A stretch of 64,000 nucleotides of DNA from Treponema parvum (GCF_017893945.1 NZ_CP054257.1:1-64000), one strand, 5' to 3'. Numbered from the stretch's first letter, positions 24,447 through 32,099 are shown. Notes: a model not told the origin generated them from the sequence alone. Made by a program: numbers and translations.

Positions 24447-25765
24447 TAAAGACTCCCGGATTGTTCGGATATACGAGCGTTTTCTTTTATAGCGTCGGCA
24501 AAATATGAAATTGAATCGATGAGGGCGTAAGGCGTTTTAAAATTCTTAAAATGATCGGGATTGTTTATAAGAGAAATAAATTCGTCAAATAAGAAATTAG
24601 TATCCAAGGGTCCTCCGGCAGCTTCCGGATGAAATTGAACGGAAAAGGCGGGAATATCGGTATAGGTAATCCCTTCGCACGTTCCGTCGTTTGTGTTTGC
24701 AAAACTCAGTAAGGCCCCTTTAGGCAAAGAAGCGTTTTCTACGGCATAGCCGTGATTTTGGCTTGAAATATAAACGCGGCCGGTTGACAGATCTTTTACC
24801 GGATGATTTGATCCGCGGTGTCCGTATTTTAACTTTGAAGTTTTAGCTCCGCGGGCAAGGGCAAGGATTTGGTGCCCCAAACAGATACCGAAAACGGGAA
24901 TGCGTTTTTCACACAGTTTTTTAAGCTGGTCGATGATTTCTTGATTATCCTTAGGATCCCCGGGGCCGTTTGAAAGCATTAAGCCGTCCGGCTTAAGATC
25001 GATGATTTCTTTTGCGGTGGATTTTGACGGAACGGAAATAACACAAACTCCGCGTTTTAAAAGTTCCCGCCGGATATTGGCTTTTGCGCCGAAATCCCAA
25101 AGGACGACTTTTTTATTTTTACCGTTTTTCATGGCCAATGATGCGTCGTTTATTTTAAGTCCGTCTTTTGTAACCGGAACCGCACGATATTTTGCGGCTT
25201 TCGCGAAAACCGTGTCTGCAGGCTCTTCGATTTTAACGGCGTCGCAGCTTACCGATTCTACGGCATTTTCAATTTTGTGTGCGCGGATTTTTTCCAGCAG
25301 CTTTTTCTTTTCTTCCGGAATATCAAGGGCGCCGAATTTCTTTTTCGCTTCCGGCGAATCGCCTGAAATCAGCATGGCATTCATGACGCCCGCTTCCCTT
25401 AAAATTTTTGTTAGAGAACGGGTGTCGATGTCGTACAAGCCTACAATGTTATTTGATTTTAAAAAAGAATCTATCGCGCCTTGGCTTCGAAAATTGGAAG
25501 GAAAATCACAATATGAGCGGACGACGTATCCTCTCAAGTGGGGCCGCGAGCTTTCAAAATCCTGCGGAATCAAACCGTAGTTCCCGATTAAAGGAAAGGT
25601 CTGCATGACGATTTGTCCGTAATAGCTGGGATCGGAAAGCGTTTCAATGTATCCGGTCATTCCCGTTGTAAAAACCGCTTCGCCTGTCACGCAGCCCAAA
25701 GCGCCGAAACTTTTTCCTTCAAAAACTTGTCCGTTTTCAAGTACAATACAGGCTCTAATACTCAT
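24446..25765 (-). CDS. carA: Carbamoyl phosphate synthase small subunit
   Basis: The glutamine amidotransferase subunit that supplies ammonia to CarB. The 439-residue protein has the CarA N-terminal domain (GKSFGALGCVTGEAVFTTGM, GNYGLIP) and a class I glutaminase with Cys295 in GICLGHQ and His-Glu in QFHPEAAGGPLDT. It is about 55 residues longer than E. coli CarA, through a linker near 140-200 and a C-terminal tail. ATG 25765; the stop overlaps the carB start. Upstream is the inverted repeat copy, and I see no pyrimidine attenuator. Confidence 0.95.
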   Translation of the reverse strand: MSIRACIVLENGQVFEGKSFGALGCVTGEAVFTTGMTGYIETLSDPSYYGQIVMQTFPLIGNYGLIPQDFESSRPHLRGYVVRSYCDFPSNFRSQGAIDSFLKSNNIVGLYDIDTRSLTKILREAGVMNAMLISGDSPEAKKKFGALDIPEEKKKLLEKIRAHKIENAVESVSCDAVKIEEPADTVFAKAAKYRAVPVTKDGLKINDASLAMKNGKNKKVVLWDFGAKANIRRELLKRGVCVISVPSKSTAKEIIDLKPDGLMLSNGPGDPKDNQEIIDQLKKLCEKRIPVFGICLGHQILALARGAKTSKLKYGHRGSNHPVKDLSTGRVYISSQNHGYAVENASLPKGALLSFANTNDGTCEGITYTDIPAFSVQFHPEAAGGPLDTNFLFDEFISLINNPDHFKNFKTPYALIDSISYFADAIKENARISEQSGSL

Positions 25766-25849
25766 TCTAAAGCCTCATTATACATTTTTTTAAAAGGAAT
25801 GCCTAGACAGCTTGAAATGTTGAGTTTCAAAAGTATTTCTAGATAAAGC

Positions 25850-25945
25850 TTTGCTTTCGGCGAGAACGTCGTTTGGCTTCGCCTCACTACCGAGTTTGCT
25901 CTGCAAACTCGCAGTACATGCCGCGGTCGAGCTTTTAGGATTGTA
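25850..25945. repeat. Dispersed repeat, inverted module 2 copy
   Basis: The reverse complement of this segment matches 9876-9960 over about 85 nt with few differences. The hairpin stem is conserved exactly (CGAGTTTGC / GCAAACTCG) while the three-base loop changes. It lies between carA and the relB antitoxin gene, in place of any recognisable promoter of carA. Confidence 0.8.
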
Positions 25946-26015
25946 TATTGCTCAGTCAATAAAACACATTGCTTTTTCATTACTTTTGTATTATATTGTA
26001 AACATGGAGGTTCAT

Positions 26016-26273
26016 ATGAAAACAGCAGTAGTTCAAACAAGAGTTGACGCAGCTCTAAAACATGATGCAGATGCATTTTTTGAATCTATTGGAATGGATA
26101 CAACTACGGCAATACGTATATTCTTGAAACAAACCTTAATTCAGCATAAAATTCCGTTTGAAATTATTCAAGACGGCTCTTTTTATTCTGAAAAAAATAT
26201 GAAAGCATTGGAACATTCGAAAAAGCAAATGGAAAACGGGCAACATTCAATACATGAACTTGTTGAGATATAA
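26016..26273 (+). CDS. relB: RelB/DinJ-family antitoxin
   Basis: An 85-residue antitoxin starting MKTAVVQTRVDAALKHDADA, the ribbon-helix-helix pattern of RelB/DinJ, with GMDTTTAIRIFLKQ forming the second helix (about 27-40) and a C-terminal helix for toxin binding. I chose ATG 26016, preceded by GGAGG; longer frames run back through the repeat. The toxin gene starts 2 nt after its stop. A TATTATATT -10-like element lies about 20 nt upstream of the ribosome site. Confidence 0.9.
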   Translation: MKTAVVQTRVDAALKHDADAFFESIGMDTTTAIRIFLKQTLIQHKIPFEIIQDGSFYSEKNMKALEHSKKQMENGQHSIHELVEI

Positions 26274-26275
26274 AA

Positions 26276-26539
26276 GTGCACAAGGATTTTTCAGATGATG
26301 CATGGTTGGATTATACATATTGGATAAAGCAAGACAAAAAAACGCTGAAGAAAATTAATCAACTGCTTATTGATATTGAACGAAACGGCAATAACGGCAT
26401 AGGACATCCTGAACCGTTAAAAGAAAATTTATGCGGATATTGGTCACGGACAATAGACGAGAAAAATAGACTTGTCTATAAAATAGAGGACGGACTAATA
26501 AAAATTATTCAATGTAAAAATCATTATGATGATAAATAG
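26276..26539 (+). CDS. yoeB: YoeB-family mRNA interferase toxin
   Basis: An 87-residue RelE-fold toxin of the Txe/YoeB branch, which cuts mRNA in the ribosomal A site. The catalytic residues fall at the same numbers as in E. coli YoeB: Glu46 (GHPEPLKENL), Arg65 (NRLVYKI), His83 and Tyr84 (CKNHYDDK). The start is GTG 26276, 2 nt after the antitoxin stop. It pairs here with a RelB-type rather than a YefM-type antitoxin, a mix known from other bacteria. Confidence 0.92.
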   Translation: MHKDFSDDAWLDYTYWIKQDKKTLKKINQLLIDIERNGNNGIGHPEPLKENLCGYWSRTIDEKNRLVYKIEDGLIKIIQCKNHYDDK

Positions 26540-26616
26540 GAAAACAATTCAGAAAAAATTCATACAACTGAAATGGGTATTGAGAGAATAAAACGTAATT
26601 TTGAGAAAAAGACTCT

Positions 26617-27189
26617 ATGACAATAAAAGAATTCGAAAATAAATATTGGTACATGAGCGAACTCAAAGCATTAGCAAAATCGCTTGAAATTCCTTTTGAT
26701 ACAAAAATACGAAAAGATCAGCTTGAAGACATTATTATTCAATTTTTGAAAACCGGAACGGTGAATAAAAAGAATAGTTATCGGAGTAAAAGCCGGAATA
26801 TAGATATATTGAATAGTCATACTTATGTTGAAAATTTTAGCAACAAAAAAGAAACATGGGAATTCATACATAGTGAAATGGATAAACGGATTCCGGGATT
26901 AAAACCGAAATCAGGAGCAAAATATTGGCTTAATCGCTGGATTGAAAATAAACTTTCTCATGGTGAAAAAATAACTTATAATGATGTCATTTGTGAATAT
27001 ATTTGTTTAAATAAAACTGAAGGAAAGCTTCCACAAATTCCATCCTGTAAATTTAATAACTTTATAAGTGATTATCTGGCAAATGAAAAAAATGCAACAA
27101 GAGAAGATGCTTTGGAAGCGTGGAATAAACTAAAAGATATGAAGATCAAAAAAGATTATATAACGTGGAAAAAGAATAAGCATATATAG
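26617..27189 (+). CDS. SAP-domain protein (DUF6434-like)
   Basis: A 190-residue protein. Residues about 10-45 (MSELKALAKSLEIPF...KDQLEDIIIQFL) fit a SAP DNA/RNA-binding helix-extended-loop-helix; the C-terminal half (WEFIHSEMDKRIPGLKPK, KFNNFISDYLAN) resembles the domain found with SAP in small Firmicutes and spirochaete proteins of unknown role. No enzymatic motif. It is AT-rich, and an attC-like site starts 10 nt after its stop, so it may be a cassette on the 5' side of intI. Confidence 0.6.
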   Translation: MTIKEFENKYWYMSELKALAKSLEIPFDTKIRKDQLEDIIIQFLKTGTVNKKNSYRSKSRNIDILNSHTYVENFSNKKETWEFIHSEMDKRIPGLKPKSGAKYWLNRWIENKLSHGEKITYNDVICEYICLNKTEGKLPQIPSCKFNNFISDYLANEKNATREDALEAWNKLKDMKIKKDYITWKKNKHI

Positions 27190-27198
27190 CAAATTTCA

Positions 27199-27261
27199 TC
27201 TAAAATTGCTTTAGTCGGACAACAGCGGTACGCTCCGTTATAGGTTCAGCGAATGTTAGAC
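27199..27261 (+). other. attC-like site upstream of intI
   Basis: Starts TCTAAAATTGCT (27199-27210) and ends AGCGAATGTTAGAC (27248-27261), whose outer parts are complementary and match the arms of the attC sites further right, including GGTTCAGCGAATGTT against the usual GGTTAAGCGAATGTT. The left core is degenerate (AAA in place of AAC). It could be the attC of a SAP-gene cassette, or a relic left by rearrangement. Confidence 0.55.
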
Positions 27262-27376
27262 GGATTATCCAGCATGCAACTTTTTTCCTTTTAACATTTG
27301 ATTTGTGCGGTTTACTATCCGTGATGTTTTTGTTGAGGGGACTGATTCAGACTGAAAATAAATTTAGGAGGTTTTT

Positions 27377-28674
27377 ATGTTTATTGAAATTAAACCTTAT
27401 GAACAAGAAACTTTAGCGGTACGTTTTAAAGCAGGCAGAGAAGATTTTTCTAAAATCTTGCAAGCGATAAAAAAAGTACCAAACAGAGCTTGGGTCCCGG
27501 ATCGGTGCATTTGGACTATCCCCGCTGATCGTAATTCTTGTGATATTTTATTGAATAGTATTTATAGTGAGGGTTTTTGCCGTGCGGATTTCGATTTTAT
27601 CGAGAAAATTTGTCAAGGCGCTGATAGCGATCCTCATGATGCTATAGGCTTGAATACAGGAATGATTGAGGAAAGTAATCTGCCTACTGCACCGGATATT
27701 CAGGATATTTTAAGAAAACTGGATGCAGTGATTACTGCAAAACACTACAGCAAACGTACACGGGAAGCATACAGCTATTGGATAAGCCGCTTTATACGAG
27801 AACATCAAAATAAAAATTTTAAAACATTTTCCGCTGCAGAGATAAATTCCTTTGTGAGCCGTCTTGCAATAAAAGAAAAGGTTGCCGCTTCAAGTCAAAA
27901 TCAAGCCCTTGCCGCTCTTTTGTTTCTGTATAAAAACATATTAGGCTTAACTATACAAAGTCCCGAGAATATCATCCGTGCTAAAAAGTCTCAAAAGTTG
28001 CCCGCTGTATTGAGCCGTGAGGAAACGGCAAAGATATTTTCGCTTTTACCAGATAATGATTACGGTCTTTGTATCCGCTTGCTCTATGGAACGGGAATGA
28101 GGCTGATGGAAGGCTTGCAATTACGGGTACAAGATATTGATTTTGATAAAAATGAAATTACGGTACACTGCGGAAAGGGCGCAAAAGACCGTAAAACGAT
28201 GCTGCCGGTATCTCTGAAATTTCCGCTGCAAAAACATTTGGAAACAGTCCGCCGCATTCATGAGGCAGACTGCAAGGACGGTTTCGGCTCGGTATCACAC
28301 TTCCCGCTGCCCTTGCGAAAAAATATCCCAATGCCGGTAAAACTTGGGCATGGCAGTGGGTGTTTCCCCAAGTACGCCGATGGCAAAATAATAAGACAGG
28401 CGAGCAGGGGCGGTACCATATTGATCCTTCGGTTATTCAGCGCACCCTGCATGAAGCTGTTTTACGGTCGGGTATTCCGAAACCGATCGGCTGCCACACG
28501 TTCCGCCACTCATTTGCAACACATCTACTGGAATCCGGTTACGATATCCGCACCATCCAAGAACTTCTCGGTCACAGCGATGTTTCAACCACTATGGTTT
28601 ACACCCACGTCCTCAACCGCGGCGGTCTCGGCGTGCAAAGTCCTATCCTATCGACCGAATGTGATTCGTTTTAG
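27377..28674 (+). pseudogene. intI: Integron integrase IntI, frameshifted
   Basis: A tyrosine recombinase of the integron class. The first frame (27377 to about 28290) gives an N-terminal extra domain (VPNRAWVPDRCIWTIPADR), the SAM-like core-binding domain (about 110-190), box I Arg in YGTGMRLMEGLQLRV, and enters the IntI-specific patch ([10 protein letters not shown]). There the reading continues one frame over: [26 protein letters not shown], then [31 protein letters not shown] with the remaining His/Arg/His/Tyr, ending 28674. A single-base deletion near 28280-28291 explains it. AGGAGG precedes ATG 27377. Integration activity should be lost unless the frameshift is an error or is bypassed. 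Confidence 0.88.
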
Positions 28675-28739
28675 CTTGTTTAGTGAAGATAGGCCTAATC
28701 TGACTATTGATGATGTGTTCCGGGTAGTATTATGGTAGA

Positions 28740-28827
28740 AAGATGTAATTTCTTGTCTTGTAGTAGTTTAGATTGTAAACGAGTAGTTCTTACGGTATTA
28801 TGAGGAAAGGTCGAAAAGATGTTAGAC
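28740..28827 (+). other. Candidate attI region
   Basis: The non-coding stretch between the intI stop and the first cassette, ending in the core site GTTAGAC (28821-28827). It has no attC-like palindromic architecture, which is the property expected of attI. Assignment rests on position and the core heptamer only. Confidence 0.5.
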
Positions 28828-28830
28828 GGA

Positions 28831-28845
28831 CGGCGCATTACGCCG
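28831..28845 (+). repeat. Cassette-start stem-loop (first of a series)
   Basis: CGGCG-catta-CGCCG starts exactly 10 nt after the core G at 28821. Equivalent stem-loops, unrelated in sequence, start exactly 10 nt after the core G of every following cassette: CAAGC/GCTTG 31346-31360, CACGC/GCGTG 32236-32250, CTGCCC/GGGCAG 33165-33179, TGCC/GGCA 34482-34493 and a weak CGC/GCG 35765-35777. The bases between core and stem approximate GGAC or TGAC in most copies. Confidence 0.7.
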
Positions 28846-28871
28846 CGAAACATTATAAAGGAGTATTTAGA

Positions 28872-29087
28872 ATGTTAGGAATTATTGTAAACTCTGTAAC
28901 ATTAGTAATTTGTTTAATCTGGTCTTTAAAAATTCCTGGGTTCGATTCTTTTGTTGCTCTTGGTTGTACTATATCTACTTTATTAAGTCAAATTGTTGAT
29001 AAAGTAGTCCATAAATCAAAAGTTAATCAAAAAATTAAAAGTGGAAATAATTCTATTAATACACAAATAGGAAATATTAATAGGTAG
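28872..29087 (+). CDS. Small membrane protein with C-terminal repeat motif
   Basis: A 71-residue protein of unknown function. Two hydrophobic segments (about 3-19 and 27-43) suggest a hairpin in the membrane, followed by a basic stretch and a C-terminal motif QKIKSGNNSINTQIGNIN (about 53-70). The same pattern opens the next protein. I start at ATG 28872 behind AAAGGAG. First gene of cassette 1; the next gene begins 6 nt after its stop, so the two form a unit. Confidence 0.6.
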   Translation: MLGIIVNSVTLVICLIWSLKIPGFDSFVALGCTISTLLSQIVDKVVHKSKVNQKIKSGNNSINTQIGNINR

Positions 29088-29093
29088 TAATAA

Positions 29094-29429
29094 ATGAGAC
29101 AAACAATTAACAGTGGAAATGATTCTATAAATAATCAGGCTGAAATTATAAATAATTATTATGAAAATAAAAAATATTTTGATTTGTCTGATTCAAATTC
29201 TAGACAAAAATTTTTTATGAATTGTATAGCAGAAATTATAAAAAAAGAACATATTGAAATAATATCAATAAATCAGTTAAAAACAAAATTAGCTTTAGAA
29301 ATTTTTCACAATTGTGCGAATTCTGAATATAATTATTCTATGGAAGAATTACTACCATCGTTTAATGCTTTCATTGAATCTAGTATTTTTTCAAAGGAAG
29401 AAGGATATAAATTATCATTTGGTGTATAA
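29094..29429 (+). CDS. Protein sharing the SGN-motif, partner of the membrane protein
   Basis: A 111-residue protein of unknown function. Its N-terminus (RQTINSGNDSINNQAEIIN, residues 2-20) repeats the C-terminal motif of the preceding protein with pattern QxIxSGNxSINxQ; the two stretches are similar at DNA level too. The rest (about 30-111) looks helical with no catalytic motif. Motifs of this Asn/Gln-rich type resemble bacterial amyloid-signalling sequences, which couple a membrane effector to a partner; this is inference. It ends 22 nt before the left end of the IS110 element. Confidence 0.55.
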   Translation: MRQTINSGNDSINNQAEIINNYYENKKYFDLSDSNSRQKFFMNCIAEIIKKEHIEIISINQLKTKLALEIFHNCANSEYNYSMEELLPSFNAFIESSIFSKEEGYKLSFGV

Positions 29430-29460
29430 AGGAGGTAAGATAAAAAGGAAAACGAACAAG

Positions 29461-29649
29461 CGGTAATGTGATAAGCTGAAGTGATTCAGCGGAACCCAGG
29501 CAATAGTTCGTCATATTTTGTAGAGGCATGACCTCTGGAAAGGAGAATGAAGAGCTTTTGCCGTATCATACGATAGTCGTAAGAGACTGAATGGGAGATT
29601 GGAACACACTACCGATTAGACTTTCGGCTGAAGCAAAACGGAGGTCATC
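29461..29649 (+). ncRNA. Candidate bridge/seek RNA region of the IS110 element
   Basis: In IS110 elements the non-coding end upstream of the recombinase encodes a structured guide RNA that pairs with target and donor. This 189-nt stretch has no reading frame and shows compact hairpins: GCTGAA-gtga-TTCAGC (29475-29490), an AGAGG/CCTCT stem near 29531-29545, and CGTAT/ATACG near 29562-29572. The RNA call is inferred from family knowledge, position and structure. Confidence 0.5.
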
Positions 29650-30759
29650 ATGACAGTTTACATTGGCGTTGATTTACACAAGACACAGTTTACCGTGCAT
29701 GTGAGAGTTGGGGACAGGATTGAAAGTTTGTCTGAAATCAAGCAGTACCCGACTACAGCAGCCGGTTATACGAAGTTTCTTGAAAGAATTGCCGGTTACA
29801 AGACAGCGGACTTTGCAGTGAAAATCGGAGTTGAATCAACCGGAAACACAAGATTCTTTAAGAATCAGGTTGAGAAAGCCGGAGCGGAAGTGACGGTAAT
29901 CAATACGTTGAAGTTTAAGGTAATCAACGAATCGACGAAGAAAACCGACAAGCATGACGCTTCGACGATTTCGGAATTTCTTTCAAAGGATATGCTTCCT
30001 GAAAGCCATATCTGCAGCAAGGAAACGGAAAACTTGAGGCGGTTGTTGAAATCGCGAGAAAGACTTGTTCGTTCAATTGTGGGACAAAAGAATGAAGTTC
30101 ATGCGCTTCTGGTAAGCATGGGGCTTACTGATGAACTTAGAAGCTTACAAAGTAAAAAAGGGCGCCAGAAAGTTCTGGACACCCTGTTGTCGCATAGCGA
30201 CCTCGTGCTCGAAGCACAATCAGTAAAACTGATATTTCAAATCATAGAGCAGATGATAGAATCAGTCAAGATGATTGAAAAGCATTTAAGCGAATTAACA
30301 GAAGATGATGCAATGGTCAATCGTCTTATGACAATCCGCGGCTGCGGAAAAATCACGGCATGGATAATCAGAGCGTACACCGAAGATATAGGCAGGTTCG
30401 CGAATGCAAACAAATATGCGGCCTTTTGTGGACTTGTTCCGTGGGTACAGGATTCAAACGAGAGTGTTCGTCACGGAAAGATTACGAAGCGAGGACCACA
30501 GGAATTGAGGACGGCATACGTTCAGTTGGTGTTGGGAATTCGGCGATGCAAAGATACTTGGGAATGGAGAATCATGCAGCGACTGGATTATATGAAAAAG
30601 AACAAAGGCAGCGGCAAATCGATTGTTGCTGCTGCGAGGAAGATGGCAGAAATCGTGTGGGTATTGCTCACGGAAAAACAGGACTTTGATTCAAGTAAGA
30701 TGATGGGTACTTATAAGCCTTTGACTCTTGCTGAACAAGCTCTTGCTGCCATGAATTAA
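29650..30759 (+). CDS. IS110-family DEDD transposase
   Basis: A 369-residue IS110 recombinase, apparently intact. The RuvC-like DEDD residues are visible: Asp8 (GVDLHK), Glu62 (GVESTGN), Asp100 and Asp103 (KKTDKHDAST). The C-terminal Transposase_20 domain follows (TIRGCGKITAWIIRAY near 220, FANANKYAAFCGLVP, HGKITKRGPQELRTAYVQ) with a Ser in the KGSGKSIVAAARKMA segment. Start ATG 29650 follows GGAGG. Length is normal for the family. Confidence 0.93.
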   Translation: MTVYIGVDLHKTQFTVHVRVGDRIESLSEIKQYPTTAAGYTKFLERIAGYKTADFAVKIGVESTGNTRFFKNQVEKAGAEVTVINTLKFKVINESTKKTDKHDASTISEFLSKDMLPESHICSKETENLRRLLKSRERLVRSIVGQKNEVHALLVSMGLTDELRSLQSKKGRQKVLDTLLSHSDLVLEAQSVKLIFQIIEQMIESVKMIEKHLSELTEDDAMVNRLMTIRGCGKITAWIIRAYTEDIGRFANANKYAAFCGLVPWVQDSNESVRHGKITKRGPQELRTAYVQLVLGIRRCKDTWEWRIMQRLDYMKKNKGSGKSIVAAARKMAEIVWVLLTEKQDFDSSKMMGTYKPLTLAEQALAAMN

Positions 30760-30807
30760 ATAGCTTAGAAAGTCACCTTGTTCGTTGACTTTTTATGGGA
30801 GTAAAAA

Positions 30808-31200
30808 ATGGCAGAAGTGATTTCTCAAGAAGATTTAAAACAAATTATAGAAACAATACAAAAAAATAAAACTAAACCATCTCTGACGCCTGAAGAGAAA
30901 ATTAAAAAACTATCAGCCTGTTTTGAACGTTATAATGAAAAAAACGAGTTCAAGCCCGGAGATATTGTTTTTTGGAAAGAAAATTTAAAGAACAGAAGAC
31001 TTCCAAATTATGATGAGCCTAGTATAGTTCTTGAAGTATTGAAAGAACCTATTTATGACTCTGTTCCTGATTCTGGAAACTCTTCTTTTAAAGAACCCCT
31101 TACATTAAAACTAGGAACATTGCTTTTAGAAGGCAATGAAAATCGCTTTGTCGCCTTTTATTATGATGGTCAAAGGTTTTGTACAAGAGAAAGCAACTAA
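30808..31200 (+). CDS. Cassette-encoded hypothetical protein
   Basis: A 130-residue soluble protein I do not recognise. It starts MAEVISQEDLKQIIETIQKN, has a basic helical N-terminal third and a beta-rich remainder with FKPGDIVFWKENL, a short motif seen in SH3-like folds. GGGAG lies upstream of the ATG. Its stop codon overlaps the left end of the first attC, the normal gene/attC spacing, so it is the last gene of cassette 1. Confidence 0.65.
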   Translation: MAEVISQEDLKQIIETIQKNKTKPSLTPEEKIKKLSACFERYNEKNEFKPGDIVFWKENLKNRRLPNYDEPSIVLEVLKEPIYDSVPDSGNSSFKEPLTLKLGTLLLEGNENRFVAFYYDGQRFCTRESN

Positions 31201-31342
31201 CACCCGCTTCAACGCTGACATTGCCTTTGTCATGGAAATTGCTTATGTCGCTGCGCCGCTAAAGCGGCTGCGCTTTTTTTATGCAATTTCCACGCCAAGC
31301 CTTATACAGGCACGGCAATGCAGGTTAAGCGAGAAGTTAGGT
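31195..31342 (+). other. attC site 1 (long form)
   Basis: Left core CTAAC followed by CCCGCTTCAACGCTGACATT; right part AATGCAGGTTAAGCGAGAA followed by core GTTAGGT (31336-31342). About 148 nt, because the central variable stem is expanded with nested inverted repeats (ATGGAAATTGC with GCAATTTCC; GCCGC-taaa-GCGGC). Confidence 0.85.
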
Positions 31343-31435
31343 TGACAAGCTGACCGCTTGCGGAAAGACTTGTGCGGAACCGACCTATAACATTTATTTC
31401 GATCTAAAAATAAATATTTATAGGAGATGTAAATT

Positions 31436-31654
31436 ATGTTTTTAAATGTAAAAGGTTGTGATTCTTTCAAACTTGCATATGGTTATCAAGCTCCGACTCA
31501 AATGTCAATCAAAACAGAAGATGTTGAATCATTTATAAAGCTTGATCGTGGAGATGAATATAAAACCGGTTTGAGTATAAGATCTGGAAACGGAACTTCA
31601 AGATCTATTTACATTACTGAAGATTTTGATTCATTTGCAGCAAAGATGAACTAA
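31436..31654 (+). CDS. Cassette-encoded small hypothetical protein
   Basis: A 72-residue acidic protein, MFLNVKGCDSFKLAYGY at the N-terminus, with no family I recognise, no signal peptide and no membrane segment. GGAG precedes the ATG. A strong terminator hairpin follows, so it is probably transcribed from a promoter inside or upstream of cassette 2. Confidence 0.6.
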   Translation: MFLNVKGCDSFKLAYGYQAPTQMSIKTEDVESFIKLDRGDEYKTGLSIRSGNGTSRSIYITEDFDSFAAKMN

Positions 31655-31660
31655 TTGTTT

Positions 31661-31703
31661 ATGGTTCTAAGGAAACTTTATTTTCTTAGAACCATCTTTT
31701 TAA
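31661..31703 (+). terminator. Intrinsic terminator inside cassette 2
   Basis: Perfect 11-bp stem ATGGTTCTAAG (31661-31671) / CTTAGAACCAT (31685-31695) followed by a T-rich run. It would stop transcription between the two genes of this cassette. Confidence 0.8.
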
Positions 31704-31718
31704 TTTTTGAATTTAATT

Positions 31719-31740
31719 GGATAACAAACGCGATGTTAAT
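31719..31740 (+). other. Collapsed attC-like scar
   Basis: Reads GGATAACAAACGCGATGTTA: an attC-type left core (ATAAC) joined almost directly to a right end (CGATGTTAA), with the central part missing. A similar reduced form, TAACGCGCATGTTAAA, is at 35771-35786. It may mark a former cassette boundary between the two genes of cassette 2. Confidence 0.35.
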
Positions 31741-31766
31741 TTTAAAAGAATGTAAGGAGAATCAAA

Positions 31767-32099
31767 ATGACAAAAGTCAAAATTCAATCAGTACAGTATG
31801 AAAAATCTGATACAATTGAGATGCAAGGAACCAGTGCAGATACTAAACGTTATATACGTAATGGTTACTTCGTCAAAGAAGAGAGAAATGGGTACTGGGT
31901 ACTTAATAAACCTTCGCGAGTATTAGCAGAAATTCTTATTAATAATAAGCCTGTTTTACAAAACATAAAAAATGAAATATTGAATTATTATAATCGTGAT
32001 AGAATTTCGCAAAATCTTGTTCAAAAATTTGAAAATGACTTAGTATCTGGAAGTATTAGCTTGTATAGTGATTCAAATGGTGAATTTGTCATATCATAA
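31767..32099 (+). CDS. Cassette-encoded hypothetical protein
   Basis: A 110-residue protein of unknown function, starting MTKVKIQSVQYEKSDTIEM, with a beta-strand-rich N-terminal half (GYFVKEERNGYWVLNKP) and a helical C-terminal half. AAGGAG precedes the ATG. Second gene of cassette 2; the attC follows 67 nt after its stop. Confidence 0.6.
   Translation: MTKVKIQSVQYEKSDTIEMQGTSADTKRYIRNGYFVKEERNGYWVLNKPSRVLAEILINNKPVLQNIKNEILNYYNRDRISQNLVQKFENDLVSGSISLYSDSNGEFVIS

Larger units (their letters stand above)
29451..30786 (+). mobile_element. IS110-family insertion sequence
   Basis: A DEDD transposase gene flanked by perfect 10-bp inverted repeats AACGAACAAG (29451-29460) and CTTGTTCGTT (30777-30786). 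The long non-coding part (about 190 nt) is upstream of the transposase and the downstream part is only about 27 nt, which is the IS110/IS621-like layout; inverted repeats near the ends are more typical of the IS1111 branch. The exact ends are uncertain by several bases. It is inserted in cassette 1 and separates the SGN-motif pair from the next gene. Confidence 0.8.

Noticed and set aside
28930..28950. tRNA T-arm-like GGGTTCGATTC
   Set aside because: It is inside the small membrane protein gene (codons for PGFDSF) and has no matching acceptor, D or anticodon arms. I see no tRNA or rRNA gene in the window.
30360..30689. 109-codon frame inside the IS110 transposase gene
   Set aside because: Out-of-frame shadow of the transposase.
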